Source: Amblyornis subalaris (lineage: Eukaryota > Chordata > Aves > Passeriformes > Ptilonorhynchidae). From it: a DNA stretch of 64,000 bases. This document shows positions 12,491 to 26,252 of the stretch, piece after piece. Positions within the stretch are counted from its first letter, which is position 1. Each line of letters begins with the position of its first letter. The stretch is from contig JACAXG010000052.1 of the NCBI GenBank assembly GCA_018881555.1, forward strand, positions 186,001 through 250,000, in the 5' to 3' direction. Position numbers and translations under genes: made by a program. The notes under the pieces are model-generated. The model made no database searches and had not been told where the DNA came from. It saw only the letters and a program-made list of their open reading frames with translations.

Positions 12491-15400
12491 GGAGAGATGG
12501 CCAGTTAATTCTGAACTTCTATCCTTGACCACTGACAAGACAGGAAACCTGGGGAAACAAGACTCTAATCAGGAGCACTTCAGCTAAATATCTAAGAAAG
12601 GTGGAATGACCTTAAGCTCACTGGACTCAAGTGGATGCTTAGAAAGGCACTAGAGCAGCTTCTGAGGAGTGTCCCAACATTAAGAAAGTATTTCAGCTCA
12701 GTGGTACAGACCATGCTGGAATGCCAGCTGCCCCATTGGCTTCTCATTACTCTTTCTCTATTTCCATTTCAAGTCCTCACAAACATTCATATTGTCACGA
12801 CTGATTGCCATTGTGAGAAAAATGATGATCCTTATGCTGAAAGGTGTTTCACAACAGCATATTTGGAAACCAAATGAAGTGGTCTGAATAGAAATCCAAT
12901 GTACTTGCAGTCAGCTGGAAATTCCTTTTTCCCATTTCTTTTCCTTTCAGCATTTCAAAAGTAAATGTAACCATTCTTCCCTTGAGATGTACAATGATTC
13001 TTTATTGTTATTCATTGTCTTTTATCAGTATCTTCAAACAGTTTCTAGAAATCAGCATTTTCTAATGTTTTTGAAGTATGCAGGTAGGATTTTCAGAGCT
13101 CTGGCAGATATCTTTCATGTTTATTGTTAGAGGAGCAACTACCCTATGTTTTTGACTTGGTCATCTGTCTTAGGGCATCACCAATACTACAGAATGACAG
13201 AACAGGATATGTACCTGTGCCTCAACTGCCACATTTACAGCTCAGTTTACTAATCACCACATACCTTCATTGCTATTTAATCTAGTATTCTGTACAGAAA
13301 ACCATGGTAACTGATACATGGCTCATATCCTATCATTCCTTGCCTCCTCTTGAGGAAGTAATCCTTTAAAAAGAGATAGCAAAGACATCTGGGTGCTGTA
13401 ATGCTTTAAGCTACAACAGCTAAATCTGCCTGTACTTATCTCTCAGTGCCCACATTGAGTTTGGTGAGGTTTGGATTAGCCCTTAAATAAGGAAACTACA
13501 GTACAGGGAATTTATTTGATCTGTCTGAGGTCACACAGAAGCTAAATGACAGAACTAGTGTAAAACAAAGGAAGAATTGCCAGAATAAGAAAATGCAAAG
13601 GTAGTAGTTAAGCAGCCATTTATTTTCCAACTATATGAAGAGAACATTTCCTAAGCAGTATAATATTTTTATTGACTTGGTTAAACTCTTTTTTTTAAAA
13701 TACACACAAAGGTAAACTTTGCCTCTTAGTTAATACGATCACTAACAATGTCATCAAGTTAACCACAAATATATATCTGTTTTTTTCAAACACAGAGAAG
13801 TTATGTGCAGCAGCAAGGAAAGAGTAAAAATCACAGCTGATATTGGCCAAAGCTGAAACTTCTAACTAGAAGCTGAAGCAGTGAAGCCTGCCCTTTCACA
13901 AAGATTTATCTTCTGCAACAAAAGCAAATTCTCTACTTATAGCACTACGCCCCTCTCGAGTCATTTGTAGAGCAAACATACCTTATTATATTTCTGCTAA
14001 AATTATTTGCAATCAAAATATACTTATTTTATTCTAAATTAAGCCATATGCTGCTGGGGTTAAANAGTTCTTCCTCCAGTATTGAAAGAGATCAAAGCAA
14101 ATGTTCATATAAACAAATGACTGTAGAGTTGCTTTTTCTCTAGCTGATCATTTCTTCCTATGCAGATCTGATGTTCTGCCTCTGAGAACAGAACTTATTA
14201 GCAACATTAAAAGAAAAAAAAAAAGATATTTTTCAGCAAGAGCCTCCTCTTTGCCAAACATCCCAGGGTTTGTCTCCAAGGACTTTAAAAGAAAGGAAAG
14301 AATGAAGAACGGAAACCATAAAGCATGCATTACTGCTATCATCTAATTGCTGAATGAATAGCACAGTTGTTTAGTCTGATTGCACTAAGCTAGTTATCCA
14401 CTGCAAGCCTCATTGACAAAAAGGGAATCTACACAAATTATAGGGAAATTCAAGCACTAAAGGAATGTTTTGGTTCAGAGGTTTGCAATGACTATTGGCT
14501 TTGGTTCCTGGCATAGTTTGTCTTTGCCATATGAACTCTGTTGGGCTGGGTCAGCCCAAAGCTTTCCAAAAAGCCTGAGAAGAGGACAGACTTCCTTGTC
14601 ATCTGTATNCCATAAATAAATTAAAGTGATGTTCTCCAGTTAGAGTTTGTTTCTTGGCAGGCTAATCTGCAATCAGAGAAAGAAAAGCTTTTCATTTGTG
14701 GACTCTAACTAAAGGAAGGAAGTTTTTGTATGTGGATAAACCAGAGACCAAAATATTAAAAAGTGGAAGAGGAAAAACACATGTTGCAGTCCTCCAAAAA
14801 ATAAGTGGATATAAAAATTGCGTTAGAAACATGCCCTCAATTGATGATGTTGAAAAACAAAGCATTCTTTTACAATGAAATGGCAAAATAGTTTCACCAC
14901 TACCACCTTATTACAGCATAAAAACAGGTTTTTCAGGCTTTTTTTTTCCTAATTCCTTTATACAGAAATAGCAAAAAATGAAAGATGCCTAATATGCCAG
15001 GTTCCAGTGGGCTTGCATTCTCCCTCTTATCATGTTGCAAAATGTATATATATGTATGCAGAATGCCAGGGATATGGATCACACTTCCCTGCTATTTCTA
15101 TGACATCACAACCAAGAAGTAATTGCAGCAAGTATAAGCAACGACATGAGCATATTCAGCATACTCTTCTGAATACTTTATTTCAGTCAGAGAAGACATT
15201 GCAGCACACAGCAGCTATGCTTCTCCTCTTGCAGCTTGCTGCAAAGTTCCATCAGACTCTCTTCCCACATAACTACCAGTATTCGGGCTCATCTCTCACA
15301 TTTTCAGACTATTTCCTTCAAATTTTCTTGCACTTCTTGTGTCACTGAAGTGAACTTTCTCTAGCTATTAATTACCTGTTCGTTAAACAGCTAAATCTCT

Positions 15401-17866
15401 ATGAAACCTTATTCCACCCAACAAAATAAAGATTTTTTTTTTTTTTCCCCTGCACTGAATGATTACAAAACAAGATTAAAGTAGGAACATGGTAAGAGGC
15501 AGTTAGAGAGAGCCTGTCTCTGGATGGACTTCTGGGAGTCTCTGACATTTGTAGAAAGCATGAACACTCTGCTCCCAGGTCATGCTTTCCTATTCTGGGA
15601 ACACCTTGTGCCTGGCACAGCTGATATAAAGACCTATTCTCCATTGTCCAAAACAGTGATACCTGGGTTACAGATGCTGCAGAGTGGCAGGTGAAACAGG
15701 GACTTCACTGAATGAGTCACACAAAACAAGTAACAGAAATGCTTAATAGTTGTTGACTTATAATGCCAAGAAAATCTTCTGCTACTATGACTTCCTCTGT
15801 CTGGAAAATGAGTTTAAACTTTGCCAACAAAAGACCTGTTTAGCTGCAGCTCCAGCAGCCCTTTGTGAGCACAGCCATACCAGCCACACCAACAANCCAT
15901 TCTAAATATCAGCAAGCTTTGAGAGCTATTTCTCTTGAAATCTGTATCAACCACTATAATACACCTCCAGGGATAAGTACTATTTGAATATTAGCTGCAT
16001 CGTATTTGGAAATGTTTTATCATCTCAAATTTGGAGCCTCTTTAAACTACATTATAAAAAGCATTACAGAAAACTGAGAATTAAATCAAATTTAGATCCT
16101 ATTAAGTTTAAGTTAATGGAAAATGCACTACTGGCTTTACTCAGATCCCAACAAGACCACAGATGTCTCATTTTCTTTCCAAACTCTATTGTTAAAAAAA
16201 TGTAGTTACTCTTTCTCTTTATTCCCACAAACCAGAAATAACAATCAAAGTATAATGATTATAACCAGGAACTCACTTTATGAACACAATGAATATACAA
16301 CTACAGAATTTTACTTTCCTATGTTTTCATTTACTGGCCTTTGCAGGTATATTCATGTCAGTTCTTCTTGTTATCTCCAGTTGAGACAACTGTAATTTAA
16401 ATATTTATATCCGCCAGAATCCCTCTATGTAAATTGTTTGTCTTTGAAATTACCCTTGTTCATTCAAACAAAGTTTCAATGGGATAGGAAAGCATGGCTA
16501 TGAAGGGTCAGGTATGGAAATTGAAAGCAATTAGCTGTAGGTGCTGGGTTTCTGTATGCCTTACAGACCACTAAGCATATTCTGCACTTACTGAGGAAGA
16601 ATTAATAATTAATCTTAAATTTTTGGCTAGATAAAATCTCAGCAAGAGCTTAATGCATTTGAACCACTGNTCCTCATCCTTGGAACAGGAAATTGGATTT
16701 CTCTTTCTCTTGTGGAGAGGATCTTAAATAAACTCTGGCTGAGATTGTGGAGTCAATAATACTTCTCAGGAAACTAAAAGTAGTGCTAGTGATGCTGATG
16801 TTTTCAAGAGAAGGATCTGATGCAGACAATCATGTTTAGGATATATCTGCTCTGCTGCATGACATCATTTCCTCACATGTATACTCTAACAGCAGTTGCC
16901 TGAATTTATCCCTCAGCAATATGGGGCTAGCAGCTTCTTTAACATGCCCTAGCTCATGATCCCAAAGTTTTGGGGCTGAAAGAAAGGATATTTAAGGGTT
17001 TTCTGTGCCCCTTACCTAACCTCTGAGTACCATTGTGTGCTATCTTCATGGGAGGGTGCTTGGTACTTTGGGGTATGACATTTCTCAGACTCAAAATCAC
17101 TTGTGCTTTCAGCTCTTCCCTGGACACTTAAAACCCTTTTGCTTCAAATNCTCTATCAAATGTTGTACTGCAGGGTTTGACTGAAGGTTAATTTTACCTT
17201 CCCATGAGTGAAAGTGAGAAACACAACACTTTGCATCCACAGTGGCAGTGGCATTACTACCAGCTTACCCCTGGGAACCTGCTTCCCAAAAGAAAAGAGA
17301 GGCAGAAAACTGCATGTCTGTGGAGGGAGTAGAAGGTGGAGTTGTGGGGAATTCCATCATCCCCTTTGTCCTGCTGATAGCTCCTTCAGGACGGCTCCAT
17401 CTCTTGAGCCTCCTTCCTCCTCAACCTTCTGTTTATATGAACATGCAATGCAGAAAAAAAGGGGGAAAAAATTCCCATTATTACTAGCAATTAAAGACTT
17501 CTAGGTCTGCCCACAGTGTCAGGGATCATCATTGCCTCAGCACGTTTTCTGTGCCAGTCTGACTCTGCTGTAGCCCTCAACTTCAAGTTTTTTCTTCCTG
17601 TGCTTGTGTTCCCATTTTAATGGTAAATAAAATGCTTCTCAGAGGAACCAAAGCAGAACAACCGTGACAGCAGAAGAAACATCGCTTCAGTCTCTATCAT
17701 GTCACATAATGAAAAAAAACGTTTTTACATTGACCCAGCATCACACGAAAACCAACTTTGGTAGAGTACTAGGAATATCACCTCTTGCGCATGATTTTAC
17801 ACACAAATATCCTTTTCAGTAAATCCATTTGCTGTTCAAATTCATCTGAAGAGCCTCAGTTATTAC
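12491..17866. other. Gene-free AT-rich intergenic DNA
   Basis: Frames up to 113 codons (15007-15348) have no domain pattern. Low-complexity items include a poly-T run around 15432-15446. No RNA gene recognised. Confidence 0.55.
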
Positions 17867-17917
17867 TTTGTAGTACACCATATTTTGTAGTATACCATAT
17901 TTTATAGAATACCATAT
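17867..17917. repeat. Three tandem 17-bp repeats
   Basis: Units at 17867-17883, 17884-17900 and 17901-17917 read TTTGTAGTACACCATAT, TTTGTAGTATACCATAT and TTTATAGAATACCATAT. Period is exactly 17 bp, with one difference between the first two and two between the last two. It is a minisatellite seed with no sign of coding function. Confidence 0.9.
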
Positions 17918-20900
17918 TTCTCACCTTTTCTGGTCAAAAATGAATAATTACAGAGTACGTACAGTGCAGAATTATATTCATTTTTCTCAAAACAAGGTTT
18001 TTGATTGCTGTCTGAGCTACAGAAAGGAATATACCACTAACAATTTTGGTAGTTAGGTAAGTTCCAGCCAAACTTATGACCTCTGGAATACACAATTAAA
18101 AGTCAATATATTAAACTTGATCCTCTCCAAATCTTCAGAGAGCTTTTCCTTCTGCTTCAGTTTGAAAACCTTATGAGATTAAACATATCTTTTACCTAAT
18201 TGCATTCATTCTGTTACTTAGATACCTAGGGTTTTTGTGAGGCTTATGACAAAAGAAAAATAATATCACTTGAAAACATCCAAAGAGGTGGAACTTTCCT
18301 GTCTCAGTGGCTAAAGTCCTAATTTCCACATTCTGCTTCTGAAGAGCAATGTGATTTGAGTGCTTTAACTAATCTCTGGTGTCTCCATTTTCAACATGTT
18401 CAGTATTATCCACTTCTAGACTCCTTTGAGGCTTACAAACAAGAGATGTAGCATGTATGCTAAATATTATTAATCTCATTTAAATACAATTACCAAATGA
18501 AAAATTCGAGTCTCATATTTTTTCTAGTTGGTNCTTGTATTCCAACCTGAACTTATCCAGAGGCACATTCACCCAAGATGCTGCCCCACATTTTGCAAAT
18601 GGAAATGACTGCATGATAGATCAGATATCTTTCATGTCCNAAATATGAAGAACTGCATTTATCTAGCTGGTTTTGCTCTCAGTTTTGAGTTTGGGAGTAA
18701 CAAAGCCAATATAAACTTAGTTCATAGTTCAGTAATTAATTTTTTGGAAACAATACATTGTAAATACTTTTGTATTTATAGCTACAATGAAACAATGAAG
18801 ATAACATCAGAGAAGGCTCCAAGTGAAGCAGGAAGACGCTGCAAAGGATGTGCCATTGTCATTATTAATAAAGCTTCTGTCTGACTGCAGCACAAGGNGC
18901 AGAGATTAGTATCAGCTGTGTCCCTGGAGGGACGAGAAAATGCAGAGCTGTAGTGAGAAGAGTAACACGCCCTTCTGAGACAGTGTACGTGGAGGATGAA
19001 GCATCTTCATGTTTATTCAGTTCCATTTGCACAAATGTCATGGTAAAAAATACCTTTGCTTTTAATTTATAAAAATCTTGCACTGTATTTCTGTAATTCT
19101 GTGTGGAGTCCCAGAACAGACCTTTTGGCCAAAATATATTTATTCAGTGTCAGAAGAAATGCTTCTTTTCCTTGTACATGAACATCACAGGCTTGCCTTG
19201 TGACTTTGATAATGAAGGTAAAAACACCCTTTCATGGAGACACACTAGACAATAAATTCTGAGTAACTTGCAATCCCTTCAGAAAACCTCTACAACTGTA
19301 TTAAAGAATGTTGTTATAGGACAAAACAACAATAAATAAACCAAAAATAGCAAGGCTGATGAGTATGTCTTCCTGATTTTCCAAAAATGGGATGATTTGG
19401 TGAAACTAAAATGGATGAGAAAACCATTACTATTTCTGAAAATAAACTGTAATCCAGTCCCAATATGTAAAAGCGGAAACTGCTATTGCTGTGAGTATAC
19501 ATTTTTTTACCCTCTATATAAACAACCCTTAAAGAGGGACAGGATGTGAGCACTCCCATCCTCTGGTGAGTACACTAAATCATCATGCAATTTTTTTAGT
19601 CTAGATCAATAAATCTCAAATTCTCTAGACAAATAAATACAATAGGGAGGCTAGGAGCTCTTCGGGGTGACAGTTTCTTAATCCAACACAGTACAGCCAA
19701 AACAGAAAAACTCACACTTTGTTCAGTGTCTTCTTCAAGGTCACCCATGCTCTGTCTAGNGTCAAAAAGAGGAGAGCACCTTTAGCCTTAGTGGCACTGA
19801 CTAGCTTGCAACCAGATTGTTTGAGTGGCATCCTTTCTATACCACATGTATTGTGGAAAGGTTGGCATAGTCAGAAACAGAGCCAGAGAACAAGGGCAGA
19901 CAATCAGGAGTTAATTTAAGATATGATTGTTAAGGAGTAACTGCTCTGAATATGTAATAATGATTAAAAACAAGAAGGAACTAATCATTTGAGGTGTGCT
20001 TTGTTTATAAATATCAATCCAACAAAGTCAAGTTTTGAAGGCTAAAACTAGCCTGACTTATCATTCAGTCTTCTATGCAACCCTGTCACAGTGGTCTACA
20101 ATTCCCTGAAATATAAATATTTATACATAAATATATAGATACATGTATTGACTTGCAACAAAGCGTTCAGTGCTTCAACTTTCCTTTTTGACAATCCTTT
20201 GTTTAGCTGCATAGACATAATATTTGTTCTTGTGAGAGTGCATGCAAAAGATAAAGTATGGTACAAAAATTGACCATAACTAAATGGCAAAAGGATTTGA
20301 AAGGACAATTAAAAAAACAAGAGCATATGGAAATGCACCTCACTCTACACACTATAATGTGTATTACAGTGTACACTTTATTTCAGTTTTTCCACTGCAA
20401 GGTACCTTCTCTCCCCATTTGACATCCCTAAATTATAATTTACAGAAAACATATTCATCAACATCTTACATGACATTCAAACAAGAATTACCATATTGAA
20501 GTTCTTGAATAGCATGGCAGGGACTGCGTCACACATGACAGGATACAGGAAAATCCTAATGTCTTATGCTGCTCCCCTATTCCTGCATCTCCTTCTCCTT
20601 AAATTATCAGTTATTATCCTCAATTATCTTGCCTTCACTATGCCTCCAAAGTCCCCATTCCTGTGGTTCATCCTCCCTACCACACACTCAATCCTCCTGT
20701 GGCCAAATCCTCTTCACCCTCTCCTCTTGCACTTCTCCAAGTCATCCCCAGCTCTCTGCTCCCTACACACCATCACAGCCCAGTCAGTTCTTTAATCCTC
20801 TCTTTCCCAACTCTCAGCCTTTAATTGACCTTTCTATAGGAACCATTGCCAGCCACCACTTCCCCTTCCCTCTCCTCCTCCACCTCTTTTCCTGGTCAAT

Positions 20901-23900
20901 CTGGGTGGGAGAGGAGGAGCAGGAGATGAAAGTGGGAGACAGCCTGTCTCCCTGCCAGGTGGCCATGTGGAGGCATGAGGCTGTGTGGTGCTGGTGGTGG
21001 GGGCTGAAAATCTGCTGAACACATGAGAAGCTGGGAACACTTGAGAAAGGAGGTGATCCAGAAGGGAGACCAAATGTGGACGTCATCACTGTACCATGTT
21101 TGGCAAACACACAGATGCCAAAAATTGAAAAGCAGGAGGAGGAAGCTGAGCTCCTGCTAAGTCATCTTGTGCAAAATATGTGTCAATCACCGCCTGATCC
21201 TAAATCATGACCTGATCCTAACAGCAGCACCTTGTAGCTGCTTTCCATTTAGTTCTCCATAATCCAAGAGAACCCAGGCTCATGAAATAAGCATATACTT
21301 ATAATAATATATATACTTATAATAATATATATATAAAACGTTTACTTTAATACATTGTGGTTAGCTTTTCTTTAAACTTCTAAAAAAGTTTTTACTTACC
21401 TGTCACAGAAAATGACACTATGTCTTTTTCCTCTAACTGAAACATAACATGCCTAAGAGGATTGAGACTCTGTTGTTGGGTTTATTTATTATTCTTTCTG
21501 ATGAGAGGTGGTTTGAAATGAAATAACTTCTGACAAGCTCTTTCCTTTTGATTTGTTCTTATTTGGCAAGGGGGCGGGGGAGGTGAAATCTGCATCAGTA
21601 GATTCTGTTTTGATGGTAAAAACTCTTTCCCCAAACGAGAAAGAAGGATGTTGGAAATTAAGATTAGTCCCGCATGTGTGGACAGACCATACAGTTATCA
21701 AGAATTATTCCATATGCAGAAATAACATATCAATGACCTAATTTGTTAACTGGCACCCAGTCAAACCTCAGAGCCACCCAAGGTAGAAAAAAATATAACC
21801 AGCTTTCTGATTCTTAGCCAATCTTGCTTTGTTCTTCTTTCATTCAGAGGAAAGGCCTTTCAAAAACATTTCATTTCTCTGCTACATGTATTCATATTCT
21901 TTCTTTATTTTCATTCAGTTGGATAGCAAAGAATTTTATGCTCAGCCATAGCAAAACGCGTATAGACAAGCTCAGCAGGAGTTTTCATGTTGTGCTGTCA
22001 ACACTCCATAATGCCAGTCTGTTTTTAAAAAATGAACTTTATGCAGAAAAAAGTTCAGACTTTCAGAGCAATTAATATCTGGTGATATCAACTGAAATGG
22101 AGGCTTGACATTACTTTATAGGATTAATAGCTTGCAAAAACACTGATTCTGGGGTTGGAGGTACTATCTGTGAATGGACACAAATGAGTACAAATGTGTG
22201 AAATATAAGAATTTCTATCAATTATTAATCCCAGAGCTATGATTTTGTGGTCTTCTTATATATTTCAGTGAAATACTCTTGAGCCTATCACATTCCTCCA
22301 CATACTTCTCCTTAGCTAGGTAATTGCTTGACACAGAAGATTAATTCAGTAAAATACAGACACAAAAAAATTCTGCAGTGTGAAATCCTGAAGGATACGA
22401 CTTACAGTGTACCACCTTTGTTAAACAAAGAGATTATTTCTCAATATGCCCTAAATATTTTCTGAAATCAAGATAATGGATACCAAAAAATAATGGATAA
22501 TTTGACCAAAGTGTAACTCTTTCCCTCACAAGAATAGATTGGTCCTCCCATTTAACACAGAAAGCTAGAGATCTACCATGACCTTCAAAAGAGCTTTGGT
22601 GGATTGTGTGTGAATATAGCTCTACATATAGCTTGTTACTGAAGAGTATTTGCAGCACCAAAATATTCTTCATAATATTTACTGTCCAGTATATACCGGT
22701 AAGTGTCAGTATGACAATTTTTTCTGATAACACAAGTACAAATGTACTCAGGAATGTAATCAGAAATCACCTGATTAACATCTAAATACAAAAATGAAAA
22801 TGAACTATGCATGTTAGATAACATAAAATTTGAAAAGGTCAGAAGAAAATAAAAGGAAAGGTGAACTGCTCAAAAACACAGCTGAGCCTTAGACTAAGGG
22901 TGACTGTAAGAGACAGGTGAAGTCCTACAGCCAAAGGGTACCAAAAATAAACAGATGCAGTTCAAAGACCGGTTTGGATGGACCGAGTAGGCTTATCCAT
23001 TCTGTAGTAGACAAATATTCCTTCCTTTCTGAAGGAAAAATATATTTGATTTCAAACAAAAAATTTCTAAAATTCTGAAGAAAGGCATTTTCCTAAAACA
23101 TTGCAAGGGTGGTAATACCTGTGAATACTTTCCACTGTATATGCCAGTGCCATGAATGACTACACAAACAGGAAATTGCTGAGGACAGGTATTGCTACCA
23201 CATGCATTTGCCCCTTCCCTAAAGAACTATGGAAACCATTCTATCCATTACCTAGATGCCACATTAATATCTATGTTTCCCACATCAATATATAGTTTTT
23301 TATGCCAATACATAACTTTCATTCCTTTAATTCTAAGGTCATTGATTGCAAGACCTTACTAGGCCACTTTCCAGGCGTTCACAAAGCACAATTATGTCCA
23401 TCAAAGACATGTTTTTCGGCTTTCTTTAAAAGAAAAAAATCATCTTAGAGTTNGAGATGTATGGTCTCCATCTAGATCAAATTTGCTTCATTAAAAACAA
23501 TTGAAAGCTGTAAAATTCCTACATCTTAAGTTGAAAACCTTAGTTATTGTATTTTAGGTTTATAACAGAAATTAGTATAAGGCAAGAGATTGACAGATAA
23601 AATATATTTTAATCTTTTTCTTCTTCACATACTTGTACTGGCTAAGCCAAGCTAGCAAAAAAATTAGTTTCACCAGCATACAGACATGAAAAAGACATGA
23701 GAAGGAACTTAACTCTGTTGGGTTTGTGTTGAGTTCAGATCTAATTTTCAAACAACAACAAAAACAACAAAAAATCAAAGCATAGGTAATAATAAAACCC
23801 CTACAAAAGCATCAAAACAACAAAAACAGAATACACAAACCACAAAGACAATCATTTGCATAAAACAGTAGATCACAGATATTTGGAACTTTGGATGTGC

Positions 23901-26174
23901 TGGCCGGAGGAATTATAACGTAGGGCAGCTGGGGATTTGGACAGACTGGTTTTGAAGATGAAGTTGGATGAGGTGAAGTCACTGAGAAACAGAATTGTCA
24001 CGAAAAGCTTCATAATACTGCAGGCCAACCCAAACCCAATGGCTGTGTCTATGCTGGTAAATAAAACAGGGCCAGAGACCAAAACAAAATGTGACACTGT
24101 TTCTGGAGGTGGTCCCTGGAACAAATTATCCCNAGAACCCTGCCACATATTGACTCAGAAACAGTTGTTTGGAGGGTTCCTCCCAAAGCCTGGGACTGGG
24201 CCAGCAATTAAGCAGTGTCTACAATAAAGAACCAAAAACTCTATTTCTCTTCCCTCCCTTCTTTTATTTAGCACACAATGACAATTTTTGCCATCTACCT
24301 AAATATTGCTAATGGTGGGAAGTAGTTCTAATATCATGTCATCACCAGGATAGATACAACACATTCAAATGAGTGATTTGTTTGAGGTTTCAGAGCCTGG
24401 AAGACAGTGCTCTGTTATAGACAGGTTTTGCTGTCATTTCTGTTGGCCACTGTGGACACAGCAAATGATGCAGGATGGCTACACACTTAAGCTTTCCTGG
24501 AGCTTTTTAGCCAAGCATGGTGCGTGTAAGTTTCCCACTTTAACTGGACAAGATGCACCACATTTGTCTACTTAAGTTTTGAAAAAGTTCCCCCAACCAC
24601 ATTAGCAAGGCATTGGAGGACATTTATAGAAGCATAATTAGACAGTCTTTCATCTCCTTCCTTCTCTCCTGCTTCTCTGATTGCCCATCCCAGCAAAACA
24701 AAGAAAGTATTTTTACAATGATTTTGGACTGGCAACAGACAGAACTAAAGACCTTTCCTAATGCTCTCCATATATAGTCCCTAAACCAAAACTTTCTTAT
24801 TCCTGTTCATTTCAAGACCTTTTCATAACTAGGTCTTAATCTTGCATTGCTAGCTTGATGCCCTGGGGTAGGGATCCAGAAGTCCATGTAGGATGTACAG
24901 CTTTTGTTAGATGGAACTGCTTTCCTAAACTGAAAATTTAAAGTGGACGCTCTGCCATGTCACTGAGAGCTCCATCTTGTGCAACACAAAGGCACTAGTT
25001 TTGAAACAATGCCATAGGAATAGCATCTTGTGCCAGATACTACATTTATTCCGGGTTACTTGAGCAGAAGTAATGAGAAGCATTAAAGCAATATTTACAT
25101 AATGAAATGTAATATCAAACATGCAATGTACATTAGTGAGAAGAGTAGAAATTGAGTTATTTTGGACAAAACTTAGCCTGCTTCTTGAGAATGGAAAATT
25201 ACTAGCAGAATGCAAAATTACCCCCTCCTCCACTTTAATGTTATTTTTCACATAGTATAAATACTTTTGATTGTGGCTCATTTTGACAAAATGACAAAAT
25301 TCTCTTCTAAAATGTTTACAATAGTCTTTTTTGTAACTATTACTCAGTCACCTGATCTTAGAAAGGCCTGCAAAATTTACAAAGCCATTTTATAAGATGA
25401 GGGGGAAAATATGATGAAATAAAAATCCACAGAACAGAGTATCAACAGAAGTCAACAACCCAAGATAGCAAAATTAAACAGTGTTTTTAGGAAATTGTAT
25501 TCGGCTTAACACCCTATACAGAGAACAAGGCTGAACACCTTCGTCTCCTTAGGGAACCTGCTTTGCAAGAAAATGGGCTCGGATCTATCTTAAATAAAGT
25601 ACTTTTAACCCACATCATGACTTCTGGTGAGGAATTCATGCCTGAAGGGAGTCAGTGCCAGCAAATTCACATCAAAGAAGCTGGAGGGTGAAAAGCATAA
25701 TTCAGAGCCTGTGTGACCTATGTGCACTTTCTATGGATGGCCCCATATCCCACCTATGTAAAGAGCAACATCAGGGACCCGAAACCTGCTTCCTGTAAAG
25801 CTTGCGCCAAGCCTAATTAGCCCTGAACCAGAGAGAAGTTCCTTATATTACCACCGTTGTCTGTTATATCTGGCAGTAGTATGGCCATATGGAGAATATT
25901 ACCTAAGCAAGGTAATATATAAATGGGTATAAGGAGGATGACTGTCAATGCAGAGAGGACTGGACCTGTTCCCGAGGGAGTCAGGCAGCAGCTCTTCCCC
26001 CTCCCCTGAGCACCTCCAATGGTACAAAGCAGTTGAGGTATGTCTCAGGGCACTGATACGGAGAAGGAACCTGCTGGTTCTAGAATAATAGTGCCTCCGA
26101 TTTTTTCCTTACTTTTTCATTTACTGACCCAAGAAAACCTACTGTTTCTTCACAGGTGCAGGGGGGGACCATGC
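17918..26174. other. Gene-free AT-rich intergenic DNA
   Basis: Contains a duplicated AT-rich unit at 21287-21336 (tatacttataataatatata twice), a pyrimidine-rich stretch around 20575-20890 that generates overlapping chance frames up to 150 codons, and a CAACAAAAA-rich patch at 23750-23830. No domain or splice-supported gene was recognised. Confidence 0.55.
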
Positions 26175-26252
26175 TCATTGCAGGATGGTTGGACTAAATG
26201 ATGTTTAAAGGTCCCCTCCAACTCAAGCCATCCTATGATTCTGTGACTATGA
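26175..26252 (+). mobile_element. CR1 LINE 3' terminus, plus strand
   Basis: The sequence 'gatggttggactaaatgatg', then 'tttaaaggtcccctccaact' and 'tcctatgattctgtga', is the sense-strand 3' end of CR1 including the terminal ATGATTCTGTGA-type tail. It is the only CR1 fragment seen here on the plus strand. Only about 75 bp are recognisable. Confidence 0.9.
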
